64,000 bases of DNA from Chlorokybus atmophyticus. Its lineage: Eukaryota > Streptophyta > Chlorokybophyceae > Chlorokybales > Chlorokybaceae. This document shows positions 22,259 through 33,839 of the stretch, piece after piece; the first letter of the stretch is position 1; each line of letters opens with the position of its first letter. Position numbers and translations under genes: made by a program. The notes below the pieces were generated by a model, which did not search any database, was not told where the DNA came from, and was given only the letters and a program-made list of their open reading frames with translations. The stretch covers positions 23,480 to 87,479 of the forward strand of contig RHPI01003603.1 of the NCBI GenBank assembly GCA_009103225.1, in the 5' to 3' direction.

Positions 22259-22563
22259 GATTGAAGAAGGGTCGTATCCGACGGCTCCCTGCTTGTGCTC
22301 CTTGCCCTTCTCCTCCTTCTCTCCTCCTCCTCCTCCGCCGCCGCCAATGGATTAGTTTTGCTTCACTTTTCTTGCTTCTCCGTCATCACGATATCGGTTG
22401 GGCCCAAGCTGGATATCAGTTCTCGCGCACCCTGAATCGAGCTATCACGTGACAAGCGCCCTTCCATCCCGAGCAAACGCGCCACGTGGCAGTCCGTGGT
22501 AAAGGCTCAGCGCTCTCCTCCTCCTCCTCCTCCTCCTGGCGGCCGTCCTCCTCCCCCCCACCG
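22259..22563. promoter_or_regulatory. Divergent promoter with two CACGTG boxes
   Basis: Only 305 bp separate the FKBP ATG (22258, minus) from the coiled-coil ATG (22564, plus). CACGTG occurs at 22446-22451 and at 22483-22488, the second within GCCACGTGGCA. G-boxes are bound by bZIP and bHLH factors in green plants. Co-regulation of the two genes is inferred. Confidence 0.5.
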
Positions 22564-22746
22564 ATGGCTGCTGGCAAGTCCAGCGTCCGTGGCAGCAGCG
22601 CCGGAAGCGCCAGGACCGCTGGTGGCGGTAGTCGGCCTCCCTCGGCCGCCGGCCAGGCCGCCCCGGAGAGCCCCGCCGAGGAGATTGGGAAGCTGCGGGC
22701 GGAGGTGGCCAAGTTGAAGGAGGAGCTGGAGGCTAGTCAAGGTGGG

Positions 22747-22797
<51 letters not shown>

Positions 22798-24901
22798 CAG
22801 TGTGTTTGTTGACAAGTACACACGCTTGTGCGCGTGTTACGCAAATAGCGCTGGTGACATGTGTATACGTCAACGTATACACATGTAGGCAGCGCATGTA
22901 TTTGTGCAACACGTACACAAGCACTTATACTACTTACATTCACGTACATGTGTAGATTCGTATGCCATACGTATATAAAGATAAATATGTAGGTAAGTGC
23001 ACATACATAGGCGTGATAAGTGTACGGAGCACTTTTGTTTTATCATGTTCTGCATTGGTTCTTGTATTGTGTTTATTCCTCACCGCACGCAAGAGAAGTA
23101 CGAAGCAATATTGCACTCAATTGTGTTGCTTACAGCCTCTGTATGGCGTGCAGACCACAACGTTCTGACTCGGGTCAACAGCAAGGCAGGCCACAGCGGC
23201 AACGGCAAAACCACGCCAGTCAACGACCCCAACTCCACCGACGCACAGAAGCTCCGGGCCGCCCTCGACACGTGCAGAGAACTTCAAGACAAGGCACGCT
23301 TGAAAGAAGACACACGCATGCACGATAATGTGTATACACCCGCATAAACTCACCCATGCGCACATGCACTGATACATAGACTCATGCCTGTACACGCACA
23401 TGTGCCTGTAACACGGCTACAGACACGCGCGCATGTCTGCGCAACTGTCGCTGTGCGTGTGCGTGTGTGCGGTATGCACACATGTGGAGCGTGTGTATGT
23501 GCGCATGTCTACGCCCGCGCACGCACACACACTCTCAAACTCGCTCCCCCACCCACCCTCCCACGCAGCTCTCCAAGAAGTCCGACCTCAACCGCTCCCT
23601 CTCCGACTCCCTCTCCGCCCTAGACAGCGCCCACCACCGCGACACGCAATCCCTCCACACCGCCCACCGCGCCCAGCTGGCCGCGCTGGCGTCAGAGAAG
23701 CACGCCCTCGCCAACGCGCTGAGGGAGGCGGAGAGAGCGGGACAGGCTGAGGCCAACGCAGCGAGGGAGGCGGAGGGGAAGGCGCAGGCGAGAGCGAGGG
23801 CGGCGGAGGCGAGAGTGGAGGAGGTGGAGAGAAGAAGCAGAGTCGCGGACAGAGACCAGGAAGCCAAGGTGGGGGGAAAGGGGGAGGGGGAGGGGGAGGG
23901 GGTGGGGCATGTGCATGTGGTGCTATATATGTGAATGAACGCAGTGGGTCCTTCCGCACGCGTGCGCGCGTATGTGTCTCTCGTGTCACCATGTATGTGC
24001 ATACGAGTGCGCATATGTGTGCTTGTCGGCTGCAAGCGCGCGGCCCTTCGTACACTGCTGTTGTCGTCATGGTATTACTTTTATATAGTCTATGGTCTCA
24101 CTGTCCATACTGATACTCTATACGCTGCTTATGTGTGCTGCCCAACTTGCAGGAGCGGGAGGATGCGTTGAGGGAGCAGCTGGGGCGGGAGCACGCAGAG
24201 GCAATAAAGGCTGTCGAGAAGTCCAAACAGGTGCAGATTCACATTAGCGAACGGGTGCTTGACCCGGTCAGTACTGGCAGGACTGGCTGACTTTCTTCAT
24301 GACGACCAATTCAACACACACGCACACACATGCATGCACGCACTCACGCTCACACACGCACACCATACGTGCGCAGGAGTCTCTGGGCAACCTGCGCGCG
24401 CAGTGCGACTGCTTCCTGCGCAAGAAGCAGGGCGAGGTGGACGAGCTGAGGCGCGAGCTGGACGCCAACAAACGGGACTCGGCCGCGCGGCTGGACGCAC
24501 TGCAAGAAGTCAGTGTGATGCTGTGTCTCTCACAAATTGACCAACTTGACCGATCGACTGGTAAGATTGACCACTGTGGTCGGTTGGTTGTTGTTTGCAG
24601 GAGGTGGAGATGCTGCGGGACTATGCTGGCAAGCTTAGCCTGATAGTGGGTGAGTATGCAGCTGTTGGTGATAGAGTTGTCACTGTGATGCGGTGTGTCT
24701 ATGCGTGTATTGTGCACGCGCACACACACGCCAACGCACACATGTATGCAGCACTCACACTCCTCTTGTCTACAGAGAGGATGGAGAGCGGTGCGTACGT
24801 GACGCAGCAGCACTCGGGCATCAAGCGCTTCGTGGTTCCCGCCAAAGACAGACCACACACAGCCCTCTCACTCAAACTGCGCATCCGCCAGGCACACACG
24901 C

Positions 24902-24945
<44 letters not shown>

Positions 24946-26043
24946 GCACACGTGAACGCACCCGCGCCATCATTGCATCTCACTCATCATCAACATCCTA
25001 CTTCTCTCTGGCAGGCTGACCAGTTTATTGCTACCAACGAGCCTAGCTACACCAACACAAATTTCGATCCAGCGCAGAGCATCACACCCAACGTATGACG
25101 TTCATGTTCAGCGTGTTGTATGAACTGAGTTCACACAATTGAGAGCAAAGGAAATGGATGTGCATATGATTGTCGGTGTGTGTTGTGTGTTCTGTTGCAG
25201 GGTGATGTGGAGGAGCAGCTGAGGGCAGAGATACACTCACTGAGGCACGCCCTGGCAAATGCCACGCAGGAGGGCAGAAGCAACGCGAGCGTAGTCTCAG
25301 ACTCGTGAGTGTGTATGCGTGCATCCGTGCACATGTGCGCAAGCGTGTGCGTGTGCGTGGGGGGAATGGACAGTTTGACAGCATCAGTCTGTCAGTACTT
25401 CCCAGACAGACAATGCTGAAAAATAAACACACACAGGCAAGGTGATGCGGTGCGGGAGCAGGTGCTGATGGAGCTCGCAGCGCACCCGACCGTCGACTAC
25501 ATCCGGGGGCTCGAGGAAGAGCGCGACCGATATCGGGCCTCCGCACAAGTAACCCACTCTCACAACATTGTTGCTGTGCGCGTGTTGTTCATACAGAGTG
25601 ATCATCAATGTCATGTGCCCTCTTAGGGTGAGAGGAAGCGCAGCCAGGAGCTGAGAGTGGCTTTGGAGTCGCAGCAAAGAGCCCTCAACAAGCTGCAGCA
25701 GGTGAACAACACATTGACCCCACCCACATTACCACTTGATGGTGTGATGAGATGTGACGATATCATGGACTGTCTGTGTTTCAAACCTTGCTGTGCCAAG
25801 ATCAACACCGTCTGTAACATGAAGTGCTACACAATATGGTGTGACAATAGCACAGGTTTCCACTCTTGCTTGCCTTTCCTCCCTCAGGTTTCGTCCCCAA
25901 CAAGGAGGGCAGCGACAACGTGCACGACGCGGTCAATGAGGGCGTCTATGAATGATGTCAACCATAACAGCACGGCCGACGAGTGGCGCCGTGAGTCATC
26001 CACGAATGCGATGAGGACCTCGAGCCCCGTAGCGAGAAACTGA
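22564..26043 (+). CDS. Long coiled-coil protein, unknown function
   Basis: Exons (+): 22564-22741, 23190 to 23293 or 23329, 23569-23868, 24153-24230, 24377-24508, 24601-24649, 24763-24891, 25015-25092, 25201-25304, 25437-25548, 25627-25701, 25888-26043. The predicted protein is around 450 aa, mostly heptad-rich with Glu/Lys/Ala/Leu (LRAEVAKLKEELEA, LREQLGREHAEAIK, VDELRRELDANK). A conserved-looking non-coil motif, HSGIKRFVVPAKDRP, sits mid-protein, suggesting an orthologue family that I do not recognise; cytoskeletal or centriolar roles are possible but unproven. Two exon ends need GC donors or a different choice (23293 versus 23329; 24891). In the last exon a second frame (phase 1, ending 25955) is also plausible. 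Intron 1 holds a (CT)n tract. Confidence 0.7.
22749..22795. repeat. (CT)n microsatellite in an intron
   Basis: An uninterrupted CT tract of about 47 bp lies just downstream of the first donor site of the coiled-coil gene. Confidence 0.95.
24892..24945. repeat. (CA)n microsatellite in an intron of the coiled-coil gene
   Basis: A CACACG/CA tract begins at the presumed GC donor. The enclosing interval 24892-25014 is 123 nt and open in the coding frame, so read-through would add a His-Thr repeat. Confidence 0.9.
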
Positions 26044-27008
26044 TTACGCAGACTGAAACGCAACTTATGCCCGCTGGTTCGAGCATGTCATATGCATCAT
26101 GAGGTGTGCATGGTATGTCCGTACATGTCATGCGGCGTTGTGTATCGTACTTCTTGCAGACAATTATGCAACGTGACACACGGAGCAGTATCATGTGCGC
26201 GTAACAGGCGTACTTGAAATGTTGTTGTATGTACATGTGATACGGATATGCTTATTATAACATATACCAAGACATAAGAATCCTTATATATGTCATTCAT
26301 GATACATATGGGCAAACCTCTTTCTAAGCACACCATTGGTGGCGAGCATCGATGTGCACATTGAGGTGTGCTTCCCTCGATCTAAGCACAAAGTGCTTAC
26401 ATCATAATCTCCCTCCTTGTATGCACATAGTGCTTGCATAGGGAAACAATAAATTTTGGTTGGTTTCCCTCGCTGTATGCACAAAATGGCTGGTGTAGCT
26501 GTGCTTAGATCAAAGTGTGCAATGCCTACTCAAGGTAGTATCAATCCCCTGTGCAAATGTGTTCCCATGCATGATGTGCATATATCGAGGTTGTGCATAG
26601 TGAGCATATAGAGAGGTTAGACTGGATACATATTCGATCATTGATTTTGGTTATACATATTAATGTTTTATTTGTCAATTATTATATAGCTCACACATTA
26701 TTTGCGATGCATAACACATAAACGAGAAGCTTTTATGGAATTGATTATGCAATTGATAAATATATATACAACGAAATTTCAGTCAATAAGCTGCGACATT
26801 TACGAGCAAGTACAGATTGTAACTTGCAATCAGCTGAACATAATGTGACATAACGTATATATCATACCACTTGCAATGATTAGTGTTAACCATATCAATT
26901 TTAGCGGCGCAAGCCTTTCAGGCTGTGATACATCAGCGTGAGTCTGGTCAAACCCAAGCCAAAATGTGCCCTCGCCCTGGACCACGATCACCTTAACCGA
27001 CCACCAAC
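26044..27008. other. AT-rich intergenic DNA, no gene recognised
   Basis: Low-complexity sequence with repeated words such as TGCACATA and AAGCACA around 26320-26520. It becomes very AT-rich from 26600. No coding frame or RNA gene was recognised. Confidence 0.6.
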
Positions 27009-27023
27009 AAACCCTAACCCTAA
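27009..27023 (+). promoter_or_regulatory. Telo-box-like element (AAACCCTAACCCTAA)
   Basis: Two tandem CCCTAA units with a leading AAA lie about 120 bp upstream of the AP2M start. AAACCCTAA is the telo-box of plant promoters. A short interstitial telomere-like repeat is the neutral alternative. Confidence 0.4.
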
Positions 27024-27140
27024 TGCTGGCATTGGCGTCTTCGTGGGCGTGGGCGGCGTCATCGGTGGCGTTGGGGGAGGCGGGGTTGGGTCTGAACCGT
27101 GCATATCACGCTCTCCACCCTTGCCCAGCCGTCCTCAGCC

Positions 27141-29166
27141 ATGGCGGCGGCGGCATCGGCTGTGTACTTCTACAACCTGAGGGGGGACGTCCTCATTGCC
27201 CGCACCTACCGGGATGACGTCCCTCGAGCCATGGCTGAGGCTTTCAGGACGGAAATCCTCAAGAGCAAGGTTTGCGGTCATAATGGAGCGTTCACTCATT
27301 ATGTCCAGAAGTTTATACGATTGCCTTACTTACTGTTTCAGCATGGCACTCGCCATAACAAGTCGTGGCAGCAGAATTTTTCCTGGCCTAGTTACATCTC
27401 ACTTGCTAATTTACAGTTCTTTATTCCTATTGGCAGTGCTGCATGTGAGCACATGCAGCATTGCCACCAAGTTAGCACAAGAGTCGTTTGTTCAATGCTT
27501 GATAGAGAAGCTGGTTTAATGCAGCATGTTTGCTCACATGCTGTCACCAGCGCAATGCTGACTGTCACATGCTGTTACGTCATGGGGTTTGGTCCATCCA
27601 TGCAGAGTACACATTGCTTGCAGCTTCTGGGTTGTGTTGCGATTGATGTGTGCCATGACCTTGCGCACACTCGTAGCAAGCAATGTGTAGAAGCCTCATG
27701 CCTGCCATCTTTTGTGCATGAATGGCTTATGATTCGTCAAGTGGCCTGCAAATCTGTACAGTAGTGGAGTTTGTTGCAAGTTAAACACATTCATTATGCG
27801 TGCATATGTGCACCTGACGAAAATTCAACTGCAACAAGCATGCCCGTATGCGCATGTTTGTGTGCATGCAGTCTGTGATGTAGTCTAGCAAGCATTGGTT
27901 TCTTACCGCTACTTCATGTGGGCGCAGGACTTTGGTTCATCACCGTGCCGAACACTTGGCACGTGCAGTTATCTATGGATGCGTCATGAAAATATCTACA
28001 TTGTGGCCGTCACCAACGCAAACACCAATGCGGCGCTCACGTTCAAGTTCCTATCGGAAACCATCGCTCTGCTGCGCAACTACTTCCAGGGCCCCGTGAA
28101 GGAGTCCTCCGTCCGCTCCAACTTTGTTTTGATATACGAGCTGCTAGATGAGATCATGGACTTTGGGTACCCGCAGAACCTCAGCCCCGAGATCCTCAAG
28201 TTGTACATCACGCAGCGTGCGACAGGTTTGGAGGCATTGTTGGGTGCCGCGGGTGCGTCGGGCCGGCCCGCACCCCCGCCCGTGAATGCCACGCTGCAGG
28301 TGACGGGAGCGGTCGGGTGGCGCAGGGAGGGTCTGTTCTACAAGAAGAACGAGGTGTTCCTCGATATCATCGAGAGCGTGAACGTGCTGATGAAGGCGGA
28401 CGCCACGGTGCTGCGCAGCGACGTCACGGGCCACATCCAGATGAAGTGCTTCCTCAGCGGGATGCCAGAGCTCAAACTCGGCCTCAACGACCGTGTTGGG
28501 ATGGAGGGAGGAGCAGGGAGCAAAGACGGCCCGGGCGGGGCAGAGCCCGCCAGGAGAGCCGCTACATCCGGCAAAAGTCGCCAGGTGGAGCTTGACGACA
28601 CAGTTTTTCATCAATGCGTGAACCTTGGTCGCTTCAACGCAGAGAAGACCGTCTCATTTGTGCCGCCCGATGGCGAGTTTGAGCTCATGAAGTACCGCAT
28701 CACGGAGGGTATTTCTTTGCCATTCAGAGTGCTGCCGATTATAAAAGAGTTGGGCCGTACACGGCTCGAAACTCACTGTAAAGTCCGCTCGCTGTTCGGC
28801 TCCAAGCTCTTTGCCGTCAGCGTGGTGGTGAGAGTGCCCGTGCCGCCCCACACGGCCAAAGCCAGCATCGTTGTGTCGGGAGGCAAGGCCAAGTATGTGC
28901 CCAAGGAGAACGCCCTTGTCTGGAAGATCCGCAAGTTCCCCGGCCAGGCCGAGCTCAGCCTCAGCGCTGAAGTGGAGCTCATTGCCACAATTGCTGAGAA
29001 GAAGCCGTGGTCGAGGCCGCCCCTCACAATGGACTTCCAGGTGCCCATGTTCACGTCATCAGGCTTGCGCGTGCGCTTCCTCAAAGTATGGGAGAAGTCC
29101 AACTACAATACGGTCAAGTGGGTTAGATACGTGACTCGGGCAGGGCAGTATGAGATTCGTGTTTGA
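27141..29166 (+). CDS. AP2M: AP-2 complex subunit mu
   Basis: Two exons, 27141-27269 and 27928-29166, join in phase 0 and give 455 aa. The N-terminal longin-like domain starts SAVYFYNLRGDVLIARTYRDD and continues through NFVLIYELLDEIMDFGYPQN. The C-terminal mu homology domain begins near GAVGWRREGLFYKKNEVFLD and ends GQYEIRV. Blocks such as VSFVPPDGEFELMKYRITEG and SGLRVRFLKVWEKS are nearly invariant in AP-2 mu and close to the land-plant version. The protein binds YxxPhi cargo signals and PIP2 in clathrin-mediated endocytosis at the plasma membrane. The 658-bp intron is longer than its neighbours, and a spurious frame runs from exon 1 into it. A Gly/Ala-Pro-rich insert near 120-130 is longer than usual. 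Confidence 0.96.
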
Positions 29167-30097
29167 TTCATTGGTGACAGTTGCTGTAGACAGTGCATGC
29201 AGCCACGCAGTCTTTCAGCAATAGGTGGAAGGACTGCAATTGATGGCAGGTGTTGGGCCACCTGCCACTTGTACATTGAAGATATGCGCGTTGGGTATGT
29301 GTGGGCCTGGGTTGACACAAAAATGCACTGTATTGAGTTTGCTCAACCTCAACTGGACTGTGCATGTCCAGTTTTGCGCTGGCCTCAAGAGTTGACTTGC
29401 AGTCATGCTAGTGTGACATTCTCACAATTGAGTAGAGCATGTGTACAGGAATGTAAGGTGCAATTTGCGTACATAATATGAGGAAAGCGAAGCCAGGCTT
29501 CTGCAATGTATTGCATGGTGCACTTGTACAAACAGTGCGAAACGGAAATGCACATGCATAGTGGCATGCACAGTGTACAGAATATGCATATGATGTATGC
29601 AACATGCACGACACTGTGCAATGAGCTCGCTTTCGATGCAGTGCAGTCTCCTATCATATTATGCTGCCTGTGCATGGCATGGTCGCTGCTTGTATAACAT
29701 AGTATGCAAGGATTGTGGCATGCATGTGTGCAGGCACATTGCTTTGCACAGTGCATGAGGAAACAACCACTCGTCGGTAAATTCACTTCACAATAGCACT
29801 TGGCAATTGCAAATTGTGGACGTTCGTGCAAAGCAACAGCTGCCTACAGCTTAGGAGCCAGGTCAGCATGGATGCTGCTGCTTCTCGGCGTGGTAATGAC
29901 TGCTATGCCAATCCATGTTGCAAATGTTGGCTGCAACAGCACGCCATTGTCATTGCTTGCATGGCCCATTAACCTGAGACACTGCTCAACGCAGATGTTG
30001 CCTCTCATCTACAAGCGTGGTCACTGTCACGACCATGGTTGCGAGTTGTAGGAACACCAAGCCGGCATCAACGAACTGCTTGATGGTAAGGCATTAG
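29167..30097. other. Convergent intergenic region
   Basis: This contains the 3' ends of AP2M (+) and the NAD kinase gene (-). It is rich in TGCATG words. No additional gene was recognised. Confidence 0.6.
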
Positions 30098-31401
30098 CTA
30101 AACCAACACAGGAGGCGGTCTGTACAGCAGCAACGGTGAGGCATCTCGCGCAATGCGGATCTCATCACCCAACTGCAGCGAATGGCGCTCATGTGCGCCA
30201 TCTATGTACAAGCAGCCTTGACGCGTTCCCCATCGAACATCCAGCGCACTCTCAGGTCCCACCATGCTGTGCATGGACATTGGCACTTTACTGTACACCG
30301 CTGAGTCCACGATAGGCTCCCGAACCATGTACTGCAGGGCTGTGGACTCCAACTGCATTGGAACGCCGCCAGCTGCACAATATCACACAATGGACTTTGG
30401 CCATACGCAACAAATTGGAGTAACAGTACGCCTTTATATATACAACAGCCTTAAGTTTCAATGAACTGCAGCGTGCTTGCAACCATTGCAACTATTAGCA
30501 CAGCGCATCTCAGCGGACACGACAAGGACTTCACAACATACATTGAGTACAACACATGCATCAAACATATTAGTTGTATGCACTGACCGAGATTGCAAGA
30601 ATGCAAACATAGTAACAAACAGAGCAGGCTCGAACCTGCATGCATGGCGGCGGTAGACCCAGCAGCCGTGCTGACGCGCAATCCGCTAGAGCGCACATGC
30701 AGGGAGCTTGCACCCATGCTGAGGCGGAAGCGCGAGGTGGATGCAGGAGAGGGGTGCGCGAGCAAGACATCATTCAACGCCAGAGGGTGAATGGGCATGA
30801 ACTTGTTGGCTTCTGCGCCATCTCTCCGCACTGAAACCCTAATGCGAGACACTGCCGCAGGCTTCCAGCTGGACCATCCCTCCAGCGCCTTGCTCAGGCT
30901 GGCCTCCATGCTGTCCGCCGTGCATGCGCATAGCCAGCCTGTGCTCCGCCTGGTGTCGAACCAGGCTTCCTCCTTGTGGGCGGCGGCGGCGTTGTCGCCA
31001 TCGTCAGTCTTGGCAGGGTCGGAGTTGATGCCGAAGACGGCCGTGGAAGGATCGCTGACGCCGTGGGCGGCGGAAAGAACGGTGCCGTCCCCGCCAACGG
31101 AGACAACCAGGCCGACGCCGCGGTAGAGCTCCGGGGCAAGGCGGGATCGGGTGACAAGGCGGTAGGCGGCGACGGCGCCCTCCTGACGCAGGCGGCGGAG
31201 GACCTGCCGGAGATGGTGCACTGCCGCACCGTGGGCGTCGTGCCTGCTGCGTAGGTATGTCCCCAAGTCCCCTGGCACCCTCGCGGATTCCCCAAACGAC
31301 GTGTACAGATCCCATAAGCTCCGCTTGACTACCGCCAACACCCTCAATCCCCCGCTCCCGACGCCAACGACACCGCCGCCGCCGGCCACACCCACTTGCA
31401 T
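30098..31401 (-). CDS. NADK3: NAD(H) kinase, plant NADK3 type
   Basis: Two exons (-), 31401-30636 and 30372-30098, join in phase 1 and give 346 aa. The nucleotide-binding motif VVSVGGDGTVLSAAH is at about 95-110, followed by VFGINSDPAKT and the RSTG block. The conserved ND motif is in LALNDVLLAHPSP. A Gly/Ser motif (SGLRVSTAAGSTAAMHAGG) spans the intron, and MVREPI follows. Order and sequence match plant NADK3, an NADH-preferring kinase placed in peroxisomes or cytosol, which makes NADPH or NADP for reductive metabolism. The N-terminus has a Gly/Val-rich start and no obvious transit peptide. Its 5' exon is partly repeated at 32365-32778 through an assembly error. Confidence 0.93.
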
Positions 31402-32309
31402 GAGCACCTCTTCCGCATTGCCGTTGAATGCTCAGTGCATGCTGCATGACTGCACGCATTGCTGGCGGTCGTGGACCACCACGAGTTGTACCAAGGCCAC
31501 AACTTGTTGTTGCGTGCTGTGTAGGACAACTTGTAACGAACTTTTGCATGACTAACTGTTAATAGAAATAGGTCCTGTACATGGTGAGTCAGTCTTTGCT
31601 TGGATGACTTCTGCGTTGCGCCGTGCTCTGGATGATATAATAGACTATCTAAGGCACTCAATGGGCCATGACGAAAACAGTACTCACGTAGCACATCACT
31701 TGTCAATCCCTGATACTGTATCAATATGCATGGGTTGCTACATGCACGTGCGTGCTGGTCAAGGTAGTGGCGAAGGCCTCGGTTGAAACATGTACAATCG
31801 ATTAAGTTCAATCGATTAACATGTTCAATCATCAACTTGGGTGTAAACAATTGAACGCATATTGAATTGCAGGAATTATGCGATAATATGCGGTGCGCAA
31901 TGTGCATTGACGGGTGTTGAACCAACAAGTACATTACTTTATAACCTGTGAAATATATGTCAATGTATATAAATAGATTGTTGATATGACTACGAGTTCG
32001 TAAGTGTTAACATCTTGACTACGGTAATGCAAACAATTGTAGCTCGTGCTGCCGATAGCAACCATCAAATTCGCAAACATAGCTGATGAGTTTCTCATAT
32101 AACGTTAGCAACCCCTATACATCATCATTTAATGTGGGAGCATGTGGCGTACTTTAAACATATGAATCCAGCGTGTGAGTGCACTTATAGCAACTAGTTA
32201 TAAAACGGCATATGGTTTAATGCTTGTGCATGTTTTATGCGCCAGTAATGTGTGCGCATACTCGTTTATTGATTATGAGATCGCATGACCAATACGTGGA
32301 ATGAAAAAG

Positions 32310-32310
<1 letters not shown>
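31402..32310. other. Upstream region of the NAD kinase gene, no second gene seen
   Basis: The sequence becomes AT-rich away from the gene. A palindromic patch near 31787-31823 pairs ACATGT and AATCGATT words on both sides of AAGTTC. It ends in a CT tract (32311-32354) at the gap. Confidence 0.6.
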
Positions 32311-32354
<44 letters not shown>

Positions 32355-32364
32355 NNNNNNNNNN
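32355..32364. other. 10-N scaffold gap
   Basis: Exactly ten Ns lie between a CT microsatellite and the start of a repeated segment. This is the sign of two contigs joined without merging their overlap. Confidence 0.97.
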
Positions 32365-33686
32365 GGCGTTGTCGCCATCGTCAGTCTTGGCAGGGTCGGA
32401 GTTGATGCCGAAGACGGCCGTGGAAGGATCGCTGACGCCGTGGGCGGCGGAAAGAACGGTGCCGTCCCCGCCAACGGAGACAACCAGGCCGACGCCGCGG
32501 TAGAGCTCCGGGGCAAGGCGGGATCGGGTGACAAGGCGGTAGGCGGCGACGGCGCCCTCCTGACGCAGGCGGCGGAGGACCTGCCGGAGATGGTGCACTG
32601 CCGCACCGTGGGCGTCGTGCCTGCTGCGTAGGTATGTCCCCAAGTCCCCTGGCACCCTCGCGGATTCCCCAAACGACGTGTACAGATCCCATAAGCTCCG
32701 CTTGACTACCGCCAACACCCTCAATCCCCCGCTCCCGACGCCAACGACACCGCCGCCGCCGGCCACACCCACTTGCATGAGCACCTCTTCCGCATTGCCG
32801 TTGAATGCTCAGTGCATGCTGCATGACTGCACGCATTGCTGGCGGTCGTGGACCACCACGAGTTGTACCAAGGCCACAACTTGTTGTTGCGTGCTGTGTA
32901 GGACAACTTGTAACGAACTTTTGCATGACTAACTGTTAATAGAAATAGGTCCTGTACATGGTGAGTCAGTCTTTGCTTGGATGACTTCTGCGTTGCGCCG
33001 TGCTCTGGATGATATAATAGACTATCTAAGGCACTCAATGGGCCATGACGAAAACAGTACTCACGTAGCACATCACTTGTCAATCCCTGATACTGTATCA
33101 ATATGCATGGGTTGCTACATGCACGTGCGTGCTGGTCAAGGTAGTGGCGAAGGCCTCGGTTGAAACATGTACAATCGATTAAGTTCAATCGATTAACATG
33201 TTCAATCATCAACTTGGGTGTAAACAATTGAACGCATATTGAATTGCAGGAATTATGCGATAATATGCGGTGCGCAATGTGCATTGACGGGTGTTGAACC
33301 AACAAGTACATTACTTTATAACCTGTGAAATATATGTCAATGTATATAAATAGATTGTTGATATGACTACGAGTTCGTAAGTGTTAACATCTTGACTACG
33401 GTAATGCAAACAATTGTAGCTCGTGCTGCCGATAGCAACCATCAAATTCGCAAACATAGCTGATGAGTTTCTCATATAACGTTAGCAACCCCTATACATC
33501 ATCATTTAATGTGGGAGCATGTGGCGTACTTTAAACATATGAATCCAGCGTGTGAGTGCACTTATAGCAACTAGTTATAAAACGGCATATGGTTTAATGC
33601 TTGTGCATGTTTTATGCGCCAGTAATGTGTGCGCATACTCGTTTATTGATTATGAGATCGCATGACCAATACGTGGAATGAAAAAG

Positions 33687-33731
<45 letters not shown>
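32365..33731. repeat. Second copy of 30988-32354 (probable assembly duplication)
   Basis: Offset 1377. All stretches compared by eye are identical, including non-coding AT-rich DNA and the start of the CT tract. The copy holds a truncated NAD kinase first exon (about 32365-32778, minus). It should not be counted as a gene duplicate. Confidence 0.93.
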
Positions 33732-33744
<13 letters not shown>

Positions 33745-33776
33745 TGTCTCTCTCTCTCTCGCTCTCTCTCTCGCGC

Positions 33777-33808
<32 letters not shown>
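33688..33808. repeat. (CT)n microsatellite with TG/CG interruptions
   Basis: About 120 bp of CT interrupted by TGTCT and CGCTC units. It is the complete version of the tract truncated at the gap at 32354. Confidence 0.95.
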
Positions 33809-33839
33809 CCCTGATTGCGATTACGTCATTTAATCCACA

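Noticed and set aside
26060-26110. GGTTCGAGC resembling a tRNA B box
   Set aside because: It lacks a matching A box and cannot fold into a cloverleaf with the flanking sequence.
27099-27764. 221-codon plus-strand open frame
   Set aside because: It is AP2M exon 1 read through its donor (GTTTGC at 27270) into the intron. The AP2M reading resumes at 27928.
32266-32784. Minus-strand frame joining NAD kinase sequence to an Arg-Glu repeat
   Set aside because: The frame crosses the 10-N gap and the CT microsatellite and is an artefact of the false duplication.
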